A stretch of 64,000 bases of DNA from Tillus elongatus (lineage: Eukaryota; Arthropoda; Insecta; Coleoptera; Cleridae), in the NCBI GenBank assembly GCA_964006375.1, contig OZ023265.1:10077795-10141794 (forward strand), read 5' to 3'. The position numbers and the translations under genes were made by a program. How positions within the stretch are numbered: position 1 is the first letter of the stretch; each line of letters begins with the position of its first letter. Under the pieces are notes generated by a model, which saw only the letters and a program-made list of their open reading frames with translations, made no database searches and was not told where the DNA came from. Of this stretch, positions 1 to 14,655 are shown in pieces.

Positions 1-59
1 TTTGGAAAACAATGATTAAGATCTTCGAATGGGTTAAAAGGAGCATGAAAAAAAGTGTA

Positions 60-530
60 TATCCAAAATATGTTTATATAAAAACTGCAATAGCAGGGCA
101 ATGGGTAAACCCCCTCCCCCATTTCTCCGTTTTTTGCAGTCCTTTTTATAAGTATATTTGAATCAGACTTAGCGAATGAAAATTACTATTTTTCCATTCT
201 TTATGCAGACTATATTTTCTCAGTATTCGATACAAATGTATGCAAAGTAGGCGATTTATTGCAAGATTAACAATAAATTTGACTCCATTAAACACACCCA
301 TGAAATAGAAATTAATAACAAATTATCTTTTCTTGGTGTATTATTGCTCATCAAAAATAGAAACACTTTAGAATTGGACATCCACAGAAGGGAAACCACT
401 GCTTTGAGTTACATTTCGATTGATTCACAATATAGTTTTTCACAAAAAACTTGATTGAACTTTTGAACGTAGCTATTGTGTAATAGTTACTCTGTCTGCT
501 TAGTGGAAAAATTAGTCAATGAACATTGAT
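60..530 (+). pseudogene. Penelope-like element RT/linker fragment
   Basis: Decayed remnant of a PLE reverse transcriptase, readable on the plus strand in shifting frames. Recognisable pieces are a GxPPPPF-type motif B remnant near 98-125, a damaged YxDD region near 205-230 (ADYIF), the EIEINNKLSFL block near 300-330 that follows the catalytic motif in this family, an ETTALSY block near 395-410, and a CLVEKLVNE linker piece near 497-524. The same order with closely similar residues is seen on the minus strand at 32505-33415, so both come from one PLE family. Stops and frame changes make it non-functional. The left end may run out of the window. Confidence 0.75.
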
Positions 531-595
531 TTTTGCTATAGATGTGTGATATATAAATATAATTGAGAATAGAAGAGATGAATTTAAAGAACTCT

Positions 596-880
596 GGACG
601 CAGCAAGTGCGTTATGATAGTGAATTTTAATTATAATGTTTTTAATAGCAAACATGTCTTCTTTTTAGGAAAAGCAGGCATCAAATTTGGTTACCAGTAT
701 AACCTATATAGTAAAAGCAATGTACTATATTTCATCAAAATAAATTTATTGTTTGAAAATGTACAAACATTTTCCAAAAATAAAATGTTCCCGAAAAAAC
801 CGGCTGCCTGGCCAACGATCCTATTGAAATGTGAAGCATTAGATGAAAGTTCGCTACCATAACGCAATTGCTGCGTCTCG
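596..880. repeat. MITE-like inverted-repeat element, copy 1
   Basis: A stretch of about 285 bp bounded by inverted copies of one motif: GGACGCAGCAAGTGCGTTAT at the left end and its complement at the right end (about 847-880). The interior closely matches 42770-43081 and the complement of 39510-39815. No protein is encoded. The right flank (TTTCTTTTCTTACAAACATG) is also shared with the other copies, so this unit is part of, or nested in, a larger repeat. Confidence 0.7.
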
Positions 881-923
881 ATTTTCTTTTCTTACAAACA
901 TGCCATATAACACATATAACACA

Positions 924-1749
924 AGAAACAAAGTAGGGGCTAAAGCTGAACCTTGAGCAACTCCTGCATTAATTGGATACAGTTTAGAGGAATGGCCATC
1001 CATGACAACAGAGATGCTCCGGTTGGAGAGTTTATTAAGCAGCGCTGCGTGCCAGACCTGGTCGAATGCTTTGGGTATGTCCAGAGCGACAATCTGGGAT
1101 TTACCGTGTAGCTCCATAGACTTGTTCCAAGAATGGGTGACAAAGGAAAGGATGTCGGCAGTTGATCTGCGCTGACGGAATCCATACTGCCTGTCGTGGA
1201 TTAGACTGTGTTTTTCAAGAAATTTTAGTAATTCGGTGTTTATATATTTTCCATCAGTTTAGAGACGATTGAAAGGAGAGAAATAGGCCTGTACGTGCTA
1301 GGAAGCGCTTTTGATCCTTTCTTGGGGATGGGTTGTACTCGAGCAGTTTTCCAGTTACTAGGGAATATGCCTTTATTGTAAGATATCTGAAACAGACGAG
1401 TCAGGACAGGAGAAAGTTCGGGTGCGTTTTTTTTTAGAACAATTGCTGGGATCTCGTCAAGACCAGAAGCTTTCCTGGTATTAAGAGAAGAGAGCATCTT
1501 TCGTACCTTTTTAGTTTTGAAAATCATATCCGTCATTTTATGCGAGACATTGGGGACTGTTGGTGGCTGAACATTTGGAGGTGGGTTGAGAGTAGAATTG
1601 CCGGCGAACAACGAGGCAAAAATTTCAGCCTTGCCCAGGGCGGTAGAAACAGTTTCATCCCCTGGGACAAGAGGTGGGAACGTGCTCTTGCAGAAATTAT
1701 TCCCAATAAATTTAGCAAGAGTCCAGAAGGGTTTGCCGCCGTTGGAGCT
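924..1749 (-). pseudogene. LINE (CR1/Jockey-like) RT fragment
   Basis: Part of a non-LTR reverse transcriptase on the minus strand. From 1749 downward it encodes the region before RT and the fingers (SGLDEIPAIVLKK, STYRPISLLSIVSK), then after a frame change the palm with the ALDIPKAFDQVWH block (motif A) and INAGVAQGSALAPTLF (motif B, with A for the usual P). About 20 residues between NKL and SNRSI are deleted relative to the copy at 52108-53265, and the copy stops before the YADD motif. It carries the fingers segment that the larger copy at 50670-53320 has lost. It abuts the MITE copy 1 region on its left. Confidence 0.85.
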
Positions 1750-1777
1750 TTGCGTAGATATAAACATTTTGATTTTT

Positions 1778-1895
1778 GATTTTGATTAAAATCGACCCAT
1801 TGTTTTTTGAGTTATCGGTATTTTTTTATTCAAGATTTGAGATCTCCTCATTAGTGACTTTTCTAAGAAAATTCACTAAAAGAAGAAAACCGTTT
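1778..1895. repeat. Composite repeat, junction without (AT)n
   Basis: Contains the B-arm end (CATTGTTTTTTGAGTTATCG) joined almost directly to the hairpin of the A arm (TTAGTGACTTTT ... AAAATTCACTAAA). Elsewhere in the window the same two arms are separated by 70-110 bp of (AT)n, so this is a copy without the microsatellite. Confidence 0.6.
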
Positions 1896-2570
1896 TTTAG
1901 AGATGGGCAAACTCCATTTTGCTGTTTTGAAATAAGTGTCGTTTTATATCCATTCTTTTGCTGCCTCAAGTGTAGAGATGCTGATATTTTGTCCTTCGAT
2001 GTTGCCTTTGTCTGGAAAACTGAAGATAATAGATGAAATTCAAACTTTGACGATTTCTTATATATTATAGTTTTTGTAATACAAACAAAAAAGTATTAAT
2101 CCTTAAGATGGTTGGAGAGATTTAAAAAACCGTCTGGAAGCCTTTAATGTGTCCTTTATTATGTCGTCCCCAGACGTTTTTCAACTAAATGCCTGGCTTT
2201 TCATACATGAATCTTCTCAATTAGACTGCGCTTAGCTCAGATGTTGGATGACTAAATATTGAGTAATGCCGACCGCACGCATGCTGGTTTGTTTAAATAT
2301 TAGATAAAGCTAATGTAAATATTCATTATAATTATAAAGTAATATCATCACACCTATTTACAGGTCATTTACATAGGTGATGAGGCAATATGAATTTTAG
2401 AAACAAGAAAGGCTACATAAATATACAGCACCTAGTCTCAAAATTTATTAAAAACCAACACAATTAACTTAATCTTTAAAAATTAATTTATGACGAAAAC
2501 GTTTTTAACTGTTAACAAAATATTTTTACAACCACAATCGCCAGCTGAAAACATTGTCTTGGCGTAATTT
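1896..2570. other. No recognised gene
   Basis: AT-rich sequence in which I recognise no coding region, RNA gene or known repeat family. Confidence 0.5.
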
Positions 2571-2694
2571 TAGTGAATTTTCGTGGAAAAAAATCACTAA
2601 GGGGGAGATCCCGACTTTTGAATTTTGAAAAATTTTTTGCAAATGAGCGCGAACTAGGACTTCTCGAACCCATATTCGGGTTCAGTTTCAATTT

Positions 2695-2699
<5 letters not shown>
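2571..2699 (+). repeat. A arm of composite (AT)n repeat
   Basis: Matches the A-arm consensus: AGTGAATTTT hairpin half, GAGATC...GACTTTTGAATTTT, AATGAGCGCGAACTAGG, GAACCCATATTCGGG, then TTTCAATTTTTATATG running directly into (AT)n. Confidence 0.65.

Positions 2700-2772
<73 letters not shown>
2700..2772. repeat. (AT)n microsatellite
   Basis: About 70 bp of almost pure AT dinucleotide repeat, between an A arm and a PLE end fragment. Confidence 0.98.
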
Positions 2773-8030
<5,258 letters not shown>

Positions 8031-9466
8031 TAGCCGCCGGAAGTTGACAATCTGCGGCTAAGCTTAGCCAAAGGATTGGGAAACTTGGGAGACCCTCACC
8101 CCATCGCTAATCACCTGCGCTCATGCGGACGGTTGATATTCGCTCGCATTCCCTACTGTGGCCCTTCACTTTGAGCAAGTGGTGAAACAGGTGGCGCTTT
8201 AGCTGACATCCGAATCTTGCCGCCGTGGCCAGTTAACGCATCTGGGCCTGCTGAGTATCGGTCCCTCTTAACAAAAAGAATTTACAGCGTCTGAATAAGG
8301 AATAATCGACTTTGCACCTTTTCTTAGGACGACCCTCTAATCGACCGGGTTTTACTGCTACCGTAAGGAGATGTGGAGGCTGCTGTCTCTGTTGGAGACC
8401 TGGATATCGTAACAAAAGATTGCTGCAGTGAAATCACAAAATTGTGGGACTATGACTATGCATCATGGAACATTCCTATATCGAGTTTGTTGCAAGAGCT
8501 AGAACATTTACATATTGAACTTGTTGCGAGGGCTAGAATGCAGAATGGCTAGTAATTATGTTGTAAGCCTGAGTAAGATCAGCCTGTGCCCCTAATCTCA
8601 CTGCTGTTGTAAGTGAAACAAACATGATGGTACTCATGAAGCGGCTCTGAAAAAATATTAAATTAGGTGCCCCAGGGTGGACACATACACCCAGGGACCG
8701 GGGAACACAACACGCGTGTTGTCTCCCGTTGTCAGACGGATTGCCACTACCTCCCCTTTCTTACGTGAACATTTTACAAAAACTGCATAACCGCTTACCC
8801 TGCCTGGCGGGGCACTATCTGGGTCCAAACAACAGGTTGACCCGAATATCACCATTTAATATTTACTTAATAATTATAGCAAATTGCCTTGAACATCCTA
8901 ACTTAATATAAGCTAAATGATTATACCAACTTGATCTGAACATCCTAACTTAATATCAACTTAATAATTATACAACCTAAATTAACATAACGATAGCTTA
9001 ATGACTATAGAAACTTCGTGGCAGGAATGTCAAACATGTCACCTCACTAATAACAATAGTACAATAATGGTTCAACTCACCCTTCTGTCCAACGTATGTC
9101 TTATTAATTACATCATAAAACAGAGCATCTTCCGGCGCCCCACTGTCTGAGACGTTTCAGTCACTGAATTATTGTCTATTACTAAAGATTCTGTCAGTCG
9201 GCCCTAACTACACTATTACACCGCAATTTGAGGTTGAGATAACTAGTTCTCAAGTGTTGTCAGGACGGTTCATGTCTGCACAGGGATCGAGGTTAGTTCA
9301 CCAAAACAAAACAAAAACAAAATAAAAACCAAAGGAATCGCGAGTGGAAACCCTCTTTATATGCCCACACATTGAGACTGATTTTCGCCTGGGGTTTTGT
9401 GTGGACAGCAACTTGGCGGGGTAATCACAACTCACAACTGACCACCCAGTCTGCCTGCCCCCATCC
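8031..9466. other. Non-coding segment between ORF3 and 3' LTR
   Basis: About 1.4 kb inside the Gypsy element with no supportable coding region. Short degenerate direct repeats built on CCTAACTTAATAT occur near 8850-9010. The bases just upstream of the 3' LTR in element sense (from 8031 on the plus strand) are not purine-rich, so no obvious polypurine tract is visible. Confidence 0.6.
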
Positions 9467-9826
9467 CTAGCGCTGCTTCATAATCGTCGATTCGTACCGC
9501 ATCTTTCGTTTTTTCGAGCTGCCCCGTCCGCGCCGCTTTCTGTTTGGCTTCTTTTGTTGTTGGTTCGCTCTAGCCTTCTTAATCTGAGCACAACCGAGAA
9601 CTGCCATTTCGAAAAGTCCCTGGAATGCGTCATTGAAGGCCCCTTCTAGATGACGGTCGGTCAACACAAGGGTATCACCGACTTCCTCATTCGTTGCGGT
9701 GGTTTCCCTTTTATTGACCACCTTCGCGGTTTCTACTGCGGCGGCTTCTATCTCGCTAGCCATATTTTCGGTATCGCTATCTTCACCGAACAGTTCCCTA
9801 AAACGCTCCACTACCTTGCTTGCCAT
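9467..9826 (-). CDS. Gypsy ORF3: small protein with acidic start and basic tail
   Basis: A 119-residue reading frame on the element strand, with an ATG start 57 nt after the pol stop. I do not recognise the family. The first 50 residues or so are acidic (ELFGEDSDTENMASEIEAA), the middle may be helical (AFNDAFQGLFEMAVLGCAQI), and the last third is strongly basic (KKPNRKRRGRGSSKKRKMR), resembling a nucleic-acid-binding tail or nuclear localisation signal. No signal peptide or membrane segment is seen, so it is not an envelope. The Gag here has no CCHC knuckle, so a nucleocapsid-like or chaperone role is possible, but that is inference. Expression would need a spliced mRNA, reinitiation or an internal promoter. 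Confidence 0.6.
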   Translation of the reverse strand: MASKVVERFRELFGEDSDTENMASEIEAAAVETAKVVNKRETTATNEEVGDTLVLTDRHLEGAFNDAFQGLFEMAVLGCAQIKKARANQQQKKPNRKRRGRGSSKKRKMRYESTIMKQR

Positions 9827-9883
9827 GTTGCCCTATCGTAGACTGACTGTAGGACGGATTCACGCCCTGTCTTATAATACCCC

Positions 9884-12800
9884 TTATCGCTTAGTATAAT
9901 ATCTTACCAGATTGCTTGTGTTGAAGCATCCCCTCGGCGTCGCCGCCCCGCCCGAGTTGCTGCTAATCTCATATGCGTTAGGATGCACTATCTTCGTTAC
10001 CACAAACGGTCCCTCATATAGCAAGCTAAACTTATGTGTCTGGCCAGTGGCGGAGCACGAGGGTGTGTTTAGTTTAAGGAGCACTACATCCCCGACTTTA
10101 AAAGTGAGTGTAGGTTTCTTCTGTTGCCTCTTTCTCTGTTCTGCCATTTTCTTAAGGTGTGCATGCACACGACTATTTATTTCTTGCGTTGACAGGCGGC
10201 TCTCGGATACATAGTCCCTTAACACAGAGTCCAGAGACAATTCGGGCTTTCGTCCCGTAACAACGTAACTCGGGGGCAGGGACGTGCTCGTATGTGGGGT
10301 AGAATTGAAACAATTTTCCACATTGGAGATATACCGGGCCCAGGAGGAATGACATTCGTTGCAATAGGCCCGAAAGAACCTGCCCAGCTCCCGCATGTAC
10401 CTCTCAGCAGGGTTTGAGCTGGGATGTCGTATCGATGAGAACACTGGTTGAATGTCCATGGCCCGCAGAGCGTCTGTCCAGCGAAGTGATGTAAACTGGG
10501 TCCCATGGTCTGACAGGATCCGTTCCACCTTCATTACACGGCTAAAACCATTCCGTAAGCACTTTAGTGCAGCAGCGGTGGTAGCTCTTCGCAAGGGAAA
10601 CAGCTTGACAAACTTGGAGAAGATATCAACCATGAGAAAAATGTACCTAAACCCGCCCTCAGCTGTGGGAAGGGGTCCGAAAAAATCCACCGCGACCATC
10701 TCGCCGGCTTTGCTTGTAATGATGGGCTGCATTATGCCTTCAAAATTTCGATTCCTCCGTTTCGTCTTTTGGCATAAATCGCATCCTTTAAGCAGACGTC
10801 TCACGTGGTCCTTCATGTTCTTCCAGTGAAAAGCCTCACGCAGCACTGCATATACCTTAGATGGACCAAAATGGCCCAATTCAAAATGGTAGTGCCACAC
10901 AAGCCTTTCACGCAAGTCATCCGGTGTTTCAATCGTGTTGACTCCGCGAAAGTTATCTCGGAAAAGCAACACACCGTCCTCCATTACGTAGCTATCTCCA
11001 CTATTACCCAGCTGTGTGTTACCATCCTGATTACTTTCCTTTGCTAATATTATTTCCCTTATCCTGGCGTCCTGTCTTTGCAACTCCCTTAGCCGACGTA
11101 GGTCCCCTTGTAGTAGCGGCGTATCGTCGACCGCAAACGTGGCAATTGTTACTTGTCCTGTCTCTTGGATGTTCTCTGTCTCAGAAGCTGGATTTCTCGA
11201 AAGAAAGTCAGCCACCTTGTTCTTGCTGCCTTGTATATGCTCGACACTTAAATCAAATTGTTGCAGAAACAACTGCCACCTTAGCATTCTGTCGTTGGTG
11301 AACTTACAGTGTTTCAAGAATGTTAGTGCCTTGTGATCCGTTCTTACGGTGATTTTATTTCCCAACAGGTACACCCTACATTTTTGCAACGCATACACAA
11401 TTGCCAGTAACTCTTTTTCCGTGGTGGTGTAGTTCAGTTCAGGCCCCTGAAGGCTCCGACTCAGAAATGCCACTACACCAACTTCCCCATTTGGCTGTGG
11501 TTGGTATAACACTCCGCCTAGGCCATAATACGAGCTGTCTGTGTCCAGAATAAACTCCTTAGTGAGATCAGGGTGAATAAGTACCACACTCTCGATGAAT
11601 TTCTCTTTCAATTTCTGAAAACACATCTCCTCTTCCTTACCCCATGCCCATCTCACTCCTTTCTTGAGCAAATGTCTCAAACCACGGGTATGTTCACTGT
11701 AGTGTGGACAAAAGCGCCTATAAAATTGACATAGTCCTAGGAAACCGCGCAGCTGCTTCACATTCCTTGGTGCAGGAAACTGTCTAATGGCCACCAATTT
11801 TTCTTGGTCCATCCGGATTCCGGCAGGTGTCAGAACGTGGCCAAGGAATGGCACACTCTCCTTAACAAAGTTTGATTTCTCTAAGTTGACCGTCATTCCT
11901 CCACTCAGGAGCTTCTGAAAGACTTGCGCCAAGTGTATTAGGTGGTCAGAGAAGCTCTCGCTGGCAACCAGCAAGTCGTCAATGTAATTTACCGCAAAAG
12001 AGCGTACATCCGGCCCGAGAACAATATCCATGCACCTGCTGAATCCACTCGTTGCCGTCTTAAGTCCAAAAGCCATAACTTTATAAACGTACGTGCGACC
12101 GTTGTATGAAAATGCCGTGCAGGCTCGACTCTCTGGTGTCAGTGGGATTTGCCAGTATGATGATACCAAATCAATGCTCGAAAGATACTTGCAGTTATGG
12201 AATCGTTGAAGTAACTCCTCAGTTCTAGGTGGAGCCTCCATATCGGCCACTATCTTCTCATTGATGGCCCTTGCGTCAAGACATATTCGGATGTCCCCAG
12301 ACTTCTTCTTCACAACAGTCATGGGACTGCAATAGGGAGACGCTGCCCTTTCAATTACGCCCATCCTTTCCATTTCGGCCAATTTCTTTTCTACCATCGG
12401 TCTCAAGGTGAATGGGATAGGATAGCTTCGCCTCATTACCGGCTCATCGTCCTTGAGTTTCAGCTGTTGCGTGTAGAGGTGCGTTAGACCGGGTCTATCC
12501 TGGAATGCCTCCGAATATTCGAGCAGTAGCTGTCTTAAGAGTTTCTTTTCGGCTTCCGGTAAGTGAGCTGTGGCTGACTTCTCTTTGATCAACATCTCTT
12601 TGCTCTTACATTCGAGAACGAGACATGTCGCAGTGTCTTCGGATGTTCGTTGCATGATTCCTATGCTGTTAGCCGTGTTGCTTGACCTTATCGAGACTGG
12701 TACACATACCACGCCGTTCTCACCCTGTATTGTCAGTTCGTGTTCCTCCAGTGACAGGACACACTTGTTAGTGACAAGCCAGTCAATACCTAATATCAAT

Positions 12801-13354
12801 GGCCTCACCAGTTCTGGAATGACGAGACAGCAAACTTCGTAACTTCTGCCCCCTATTTGCATCGTGAGAAACATCTGGCGGGTTATCCGTCTTGACTTCT
12901 TGCTAAACGCCCCTTGTATCTGCAAAGACTTCAGCGGAAGCACAGGTACGTGCTGCATCGTCTTTTGGAGTCGGTCAGCCAGTTCCTCGGAGATCGCATT
13001 GACCTCAGCGCCCGAGTCAATGAGAGCAGCGATCTCCTCATTGCCGATCTGAACAGTAACCTCCGGCAGTCGAAATGTGTTGGGTTTTAGAATTGATTGA
13101 GCAGACAAATGTGCGATCGTTGGCTCATGCCTACCCAGATGTAGTGTGCCTCTCACATTTACCGTATTTATCGGATCTAGTATGCCCTGTTGAAATTTAC
13201 CCAGTCCATTCCAATCCTCCCATCCCATTTTACGTAACAATCTGTAACCCCTATTGTGCACGGACAGTCTCCTACTGATAGAGGTACCTGTGGGCCAGGG
13301 CTGTGAGCAAGTCGAAGAAGGTGGCCCATCTAGTTCGACTCGTTGGAGTTTCCC
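9884..13354 (-). CDS. pol: Gypsy Pol (G-patch, PR, RT, RNase H, integrase)
   Basis: Polyprotein that copies the element and integrates it. The frame is open from 13396 but has no ATG near its start (the codon at 13259-13261 is GTG). It overlaps the end of gag in the -1 frame and is best explained by frameshifting at 13348-13354. Numbering from the GTG codon: a G-patch-like stretch at residues 5-31 (KMGW...GLGKFQQG...PI), aspartic protease with DSGA at 82-85 and LGIDWL at 157-162, reverse transcriptase with YIDD at 426-429, RNase H acidic residues near D573, E615 and D642, an HHCC finger at about 790-830 (CDLC), integrase D859, D918 and E953, and a YEGPF (GPY/F-type) module near the C-terminus. 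No chromodomain and no stop inside the frame. The length of about 1,125-1,160 residues is normal for Ty3/Gypsy Pol. Confidence 0.95.
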   Translation of the reverse strand, partial: GKLQRVELDGPPSSTCSQPWPTGTSISRRLSVHNRGYRLLRKMGWEDWNGLGKFQQGILDPINTVNVRGTLHLGRHEPTIAHLSAQSILKPNTFRLPEVTVQIGNEEIAALIDSGAEVNAISEELADRLQKTMQHVPVLPLKSLQIQGAFSKKSRRITRQMFLTMQIGGRSYEVCCLVIPELVRPLILGIDWLVTNKCVLSLEEHELTIQGENGVVCVPVSIRSSNTANSIGIMQRTSEDTATCLVLECKSKEMLIKEKSATAHLPEAEKKLLRQLLLEYSEAFQDRPGLTHLYTQQLKLKDDEPVMRRSYPIPFTLRPMVEKKLAEMERMGVIERAASPYCSPMTVVKKKSGDIRICLDARAINEKIVADMEAPPRTEELLQRFHNCKYLSSIDLVSSYWQIPLTPESRACTAFSYNGRTYVYKVMAFGLKTATSGFSRCMDIVLGPDVRSFAVNYIDDLLVASESFSDHLIHLAQVFQKLLSGGMTVNLEKSNFVKESVPFLGHVLTPAGIRMDQEKLVAIRQFPAPRNVKQLRGFLGLCQFYRRFCPHYSEHTRGLRHLLKKGVRWAWGKEEEMCFQKLKEKFIESVVLIHPDLTKEFILDTDSSYYGLGGVLYQPQPNGEVGVVAFLSRSLQGPELNYTTTEKELLAIVYALQKCRVYLLGNKITVRTDHKALTFLKHCKFTNDRMLRWQLFLQQFDLSVEHIQGSKNKVADFLSRNPASETENIQETGQVTIATFAVDDTPLLQGDLRRLRELQRQDARIREIILAKESNQDGNTQLGNSGDSYVMEDGVLLFRDNFRGVNTIETPDDLRERLVWHYHFELGHFGPSKVYAVLREAFHWKNMKDHVRRLLKGCDLCQKTKRRNRNFEGIMQPIITSKAGEMVAVDFFGPLPTAEGGFRYIFLMVDIFSKFVKLFPLRRATTAAALKCLRNGFSRVMKVERILSDHGTQFTSLRWTDALRAMDIQPVFSSIRHPSSNPAERYMRELGRFFRAYCNECHSSWARYISNVENCFNSTPHTSTSLPPSYVVTGRKPELSLDSVLRDYVSESRLSTQEINSRVHAHLKKMAEQRKRQQKKPTLTFKVGDVVLLKLNTPSCSATGQTHKFSLLYEGPFVVTKIVHPNAYEISSNSGGAATPRGCFNTSNLVRYYTKR
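13291..13354 (-). promoter_or_regulatory. -1 ribosomal frameshift signal between gag and pol
   Basis: Seen on the element strand: the slippery heptamer G GGA AAC (plus-strand 13348-13354) lies in the correct gag phase, encoding Gly-Asn nine codons before the gag stop. A 5-nt spacer (13343-13347) follows. Then come stem 1 CGAGTCGAA / TTCGACTTG (13334-13342 with 13308-13316, one G-U pair) and stem 2 TGGGCCA / TGGCCCA (13322-13328 with 13291-13297), interleaved in the order S1-S2-S1'-S2', which is the topology of an H-type pseudoknot. Slipping by -1 enters the open pol frame. X-XXY-YYZ heptamers 5-9 nt before a pseudoknot are the established form of -1 signal; use here is inferred. Confidence 0.85.
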
Positions 13355-14427
13355 GACGCCGGTGTAAACTGTATGGCGTTTACATGGCGAGAATGTCTAT
13401 TTTCCGGAGCGGGAACATGGCGAGAATGTCTATTTTCCGGAGCGGGATAAGGCGAAGCTCGGGCAAGTCGCGTATGGTGGACCCGCACGCGCTCGTCTCG
13501 GTTTAACCTCATTTGGGAATTCTTTCGGAAGTTCACAATGTCTTCCTGACATTTTAGGAATTCAGCCGCCTTGGTCAGGGATGCCTGACCCGTCAAATGC
13601 CACAGCGACTGAACTTGCACCGGAAAGTGGCGCATGAGTTGTTCCACCAAACTCCCCTCTGGGATTGGGGTGGTGAGGAGCCTAGCCAAACTAACATAGT
13701 AGGCGAAGTGTTCGGACATGCTATATTTGTCTGACCAAACGGTCGTTTGTATGAGCTGTCTAAGCTTGTCTTGTTCGAGCGAGGACCAGAAAGTGTTGAG
13801 AAAGTCACGGCGAAAGTCTGCGAACTCAACCCACTGTGTACTATATATGTACGCCCAGTTCCTAGTTGGGCCCTCAAGACACCCTAAAACAATGTCGAGC
13901 TTTTGTGAATCTGGAGTACGCGTCTTGGTGAAGTACCGAGAGAGATCCTCCAGGAAATGAACAGGATTCTCCTCCCGGGGACTGGAAAACTTTGGAGGTG
14001 GCTCAGGATGCGAGACCACTATCTGGGAGGGAGGCAGAGATACTGTGGGACTTCGGTCACCACGGGAAATGCCCTGAAAGTTCTGCGTGTTTGCCCTAAT
14101 TTCACTTCTTAGGGTTTCAAAACCTTCTCGAAATGATCGAGACTGCTGCTGCAGCTCGAGCGACATCTCCGTGAATGTGTTAATGCCTTGTGACAGAATC
14201 TCGCGTTGTGTTTCATATGCAACCGTTTGTCTTTCTAATAGAATGTCAAACATTCCTGCCATTAAGTTACCTTCTCTTGGTGCGCTTCTTGGTGACGCCA
14301 TCGTGGCCTGGTCGTGGATACCAATCTCTCCTTGGCCTTCCTCTAGACATGCCTCCCCAATGACCAGAGAGGCCCCACTTGTCTCGCGTGACTTGTCGTT
14401 TGTGTTCTCGTTTCCTGAAACAGGCAT
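13330..14427 (-). CDS. gag: Gypsy Gag capsid protein
   Basis: A 365-residue structural protein, with ATG at 14425-14427 and TAG at 13330-13332. An N-terminal part with helical segments (LLERQTVAYETQREILSQG) precedes a retrotransposon-gag capsid-type domain at about residues 155-300, recognisable from HFLEDLSRYF, the LEGPTRNWA block, FRRDFLNTFW and KLRQLIQTTVW spacing. The C-terminus has a duplicated 11-residue unit (PAPENRHSRHV twice) and is His/Arg-rich, but I see no CX2CX4HX4C zinc knuckle. Its end overlaps pol by 67 nt in another frame and carries the frameshift signal. Confidence 0.88.
   Translation of the reverse strand: MPVSGNENTNDKSRETSGASLVIGEACLEEGQGEIGIHDQATMASPRSAPREGNLMAGMFDILLERQTVAYETQREILSQGINTFTEMSLELQQQSRSFREGFETLRSEIRANTQNFQGISRGDRSPTVSLPPSQIVVSHPEPPPKFSSPREENPVHFLEDLSRYFTKTRTPDSQKLDIVLGCLEGPTRNWAYIYSTQWVEFADFRRDFLNTFWSSLEQDKLRQLIQTTVWSDKYSMSEHFAYYVSLARLLTTPIPEGSLVEQLMRHFPVQVQSLWHLTGQASLTKAAEFLKCQEDIVNFRKNSQMRLNRDERVRVHHTRLARASPYPAPENRHSRHVPAPENRHSRHVNAIQFTPASGNSNESN
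13385..13451. repeat. 33-bp tandem duplication in gag
   Basis: Two adjacent 33-bp units, each containing GGCGAGAATGTCTATTTTCC, encode the duplicated His/Arg-rich unit at the Gag C-terminus. The size preserves the frame. Confidence 0.9.
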
Positions 14428-14655
14428 TTACCGGTAGTAATCTATAAGGTCTATTTAATTGCGTTTCTCCCTGTTCAAAACTCCAATTTTAAACCATGGC
14501 TATCCCATCACATGCGCCAGTGTAAGCCGCTTAACGGCTTTTAAATTTATAGTAACCCAGAAGAGCTGCAGGTAAGATAAATCATCCGCAAAGTTATTCA
14601 AAATCACGGTAAATTTATTGCAAATCAATTTGATATCCTGGTCACGGCTTTTAAG
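14428..14655 (-). other. Leader between 5' LTR and gag; no clear primer-binding site
   Basis: The 228-nt untranslated region of the element. On the coding strand the sequence after the LTR begins CTTAAAAGCCGTGACCAGG, which does not start with the TGG expected of a tRNA-complementary primer site. I could not match it to a tRNA 3' end by eye. Confidence 0.5.

Noticed and set aside
9467..9826. ORF3 as an envelope gene
   Set aside because: Too short, no signal peptide, no membrane segment, no cysteine pattern.
9912..13278. Several 60-125-codon frames on the plus strand
   Set aside because: Shadows of Gypsy pol, which is strongly supported on the other strand.
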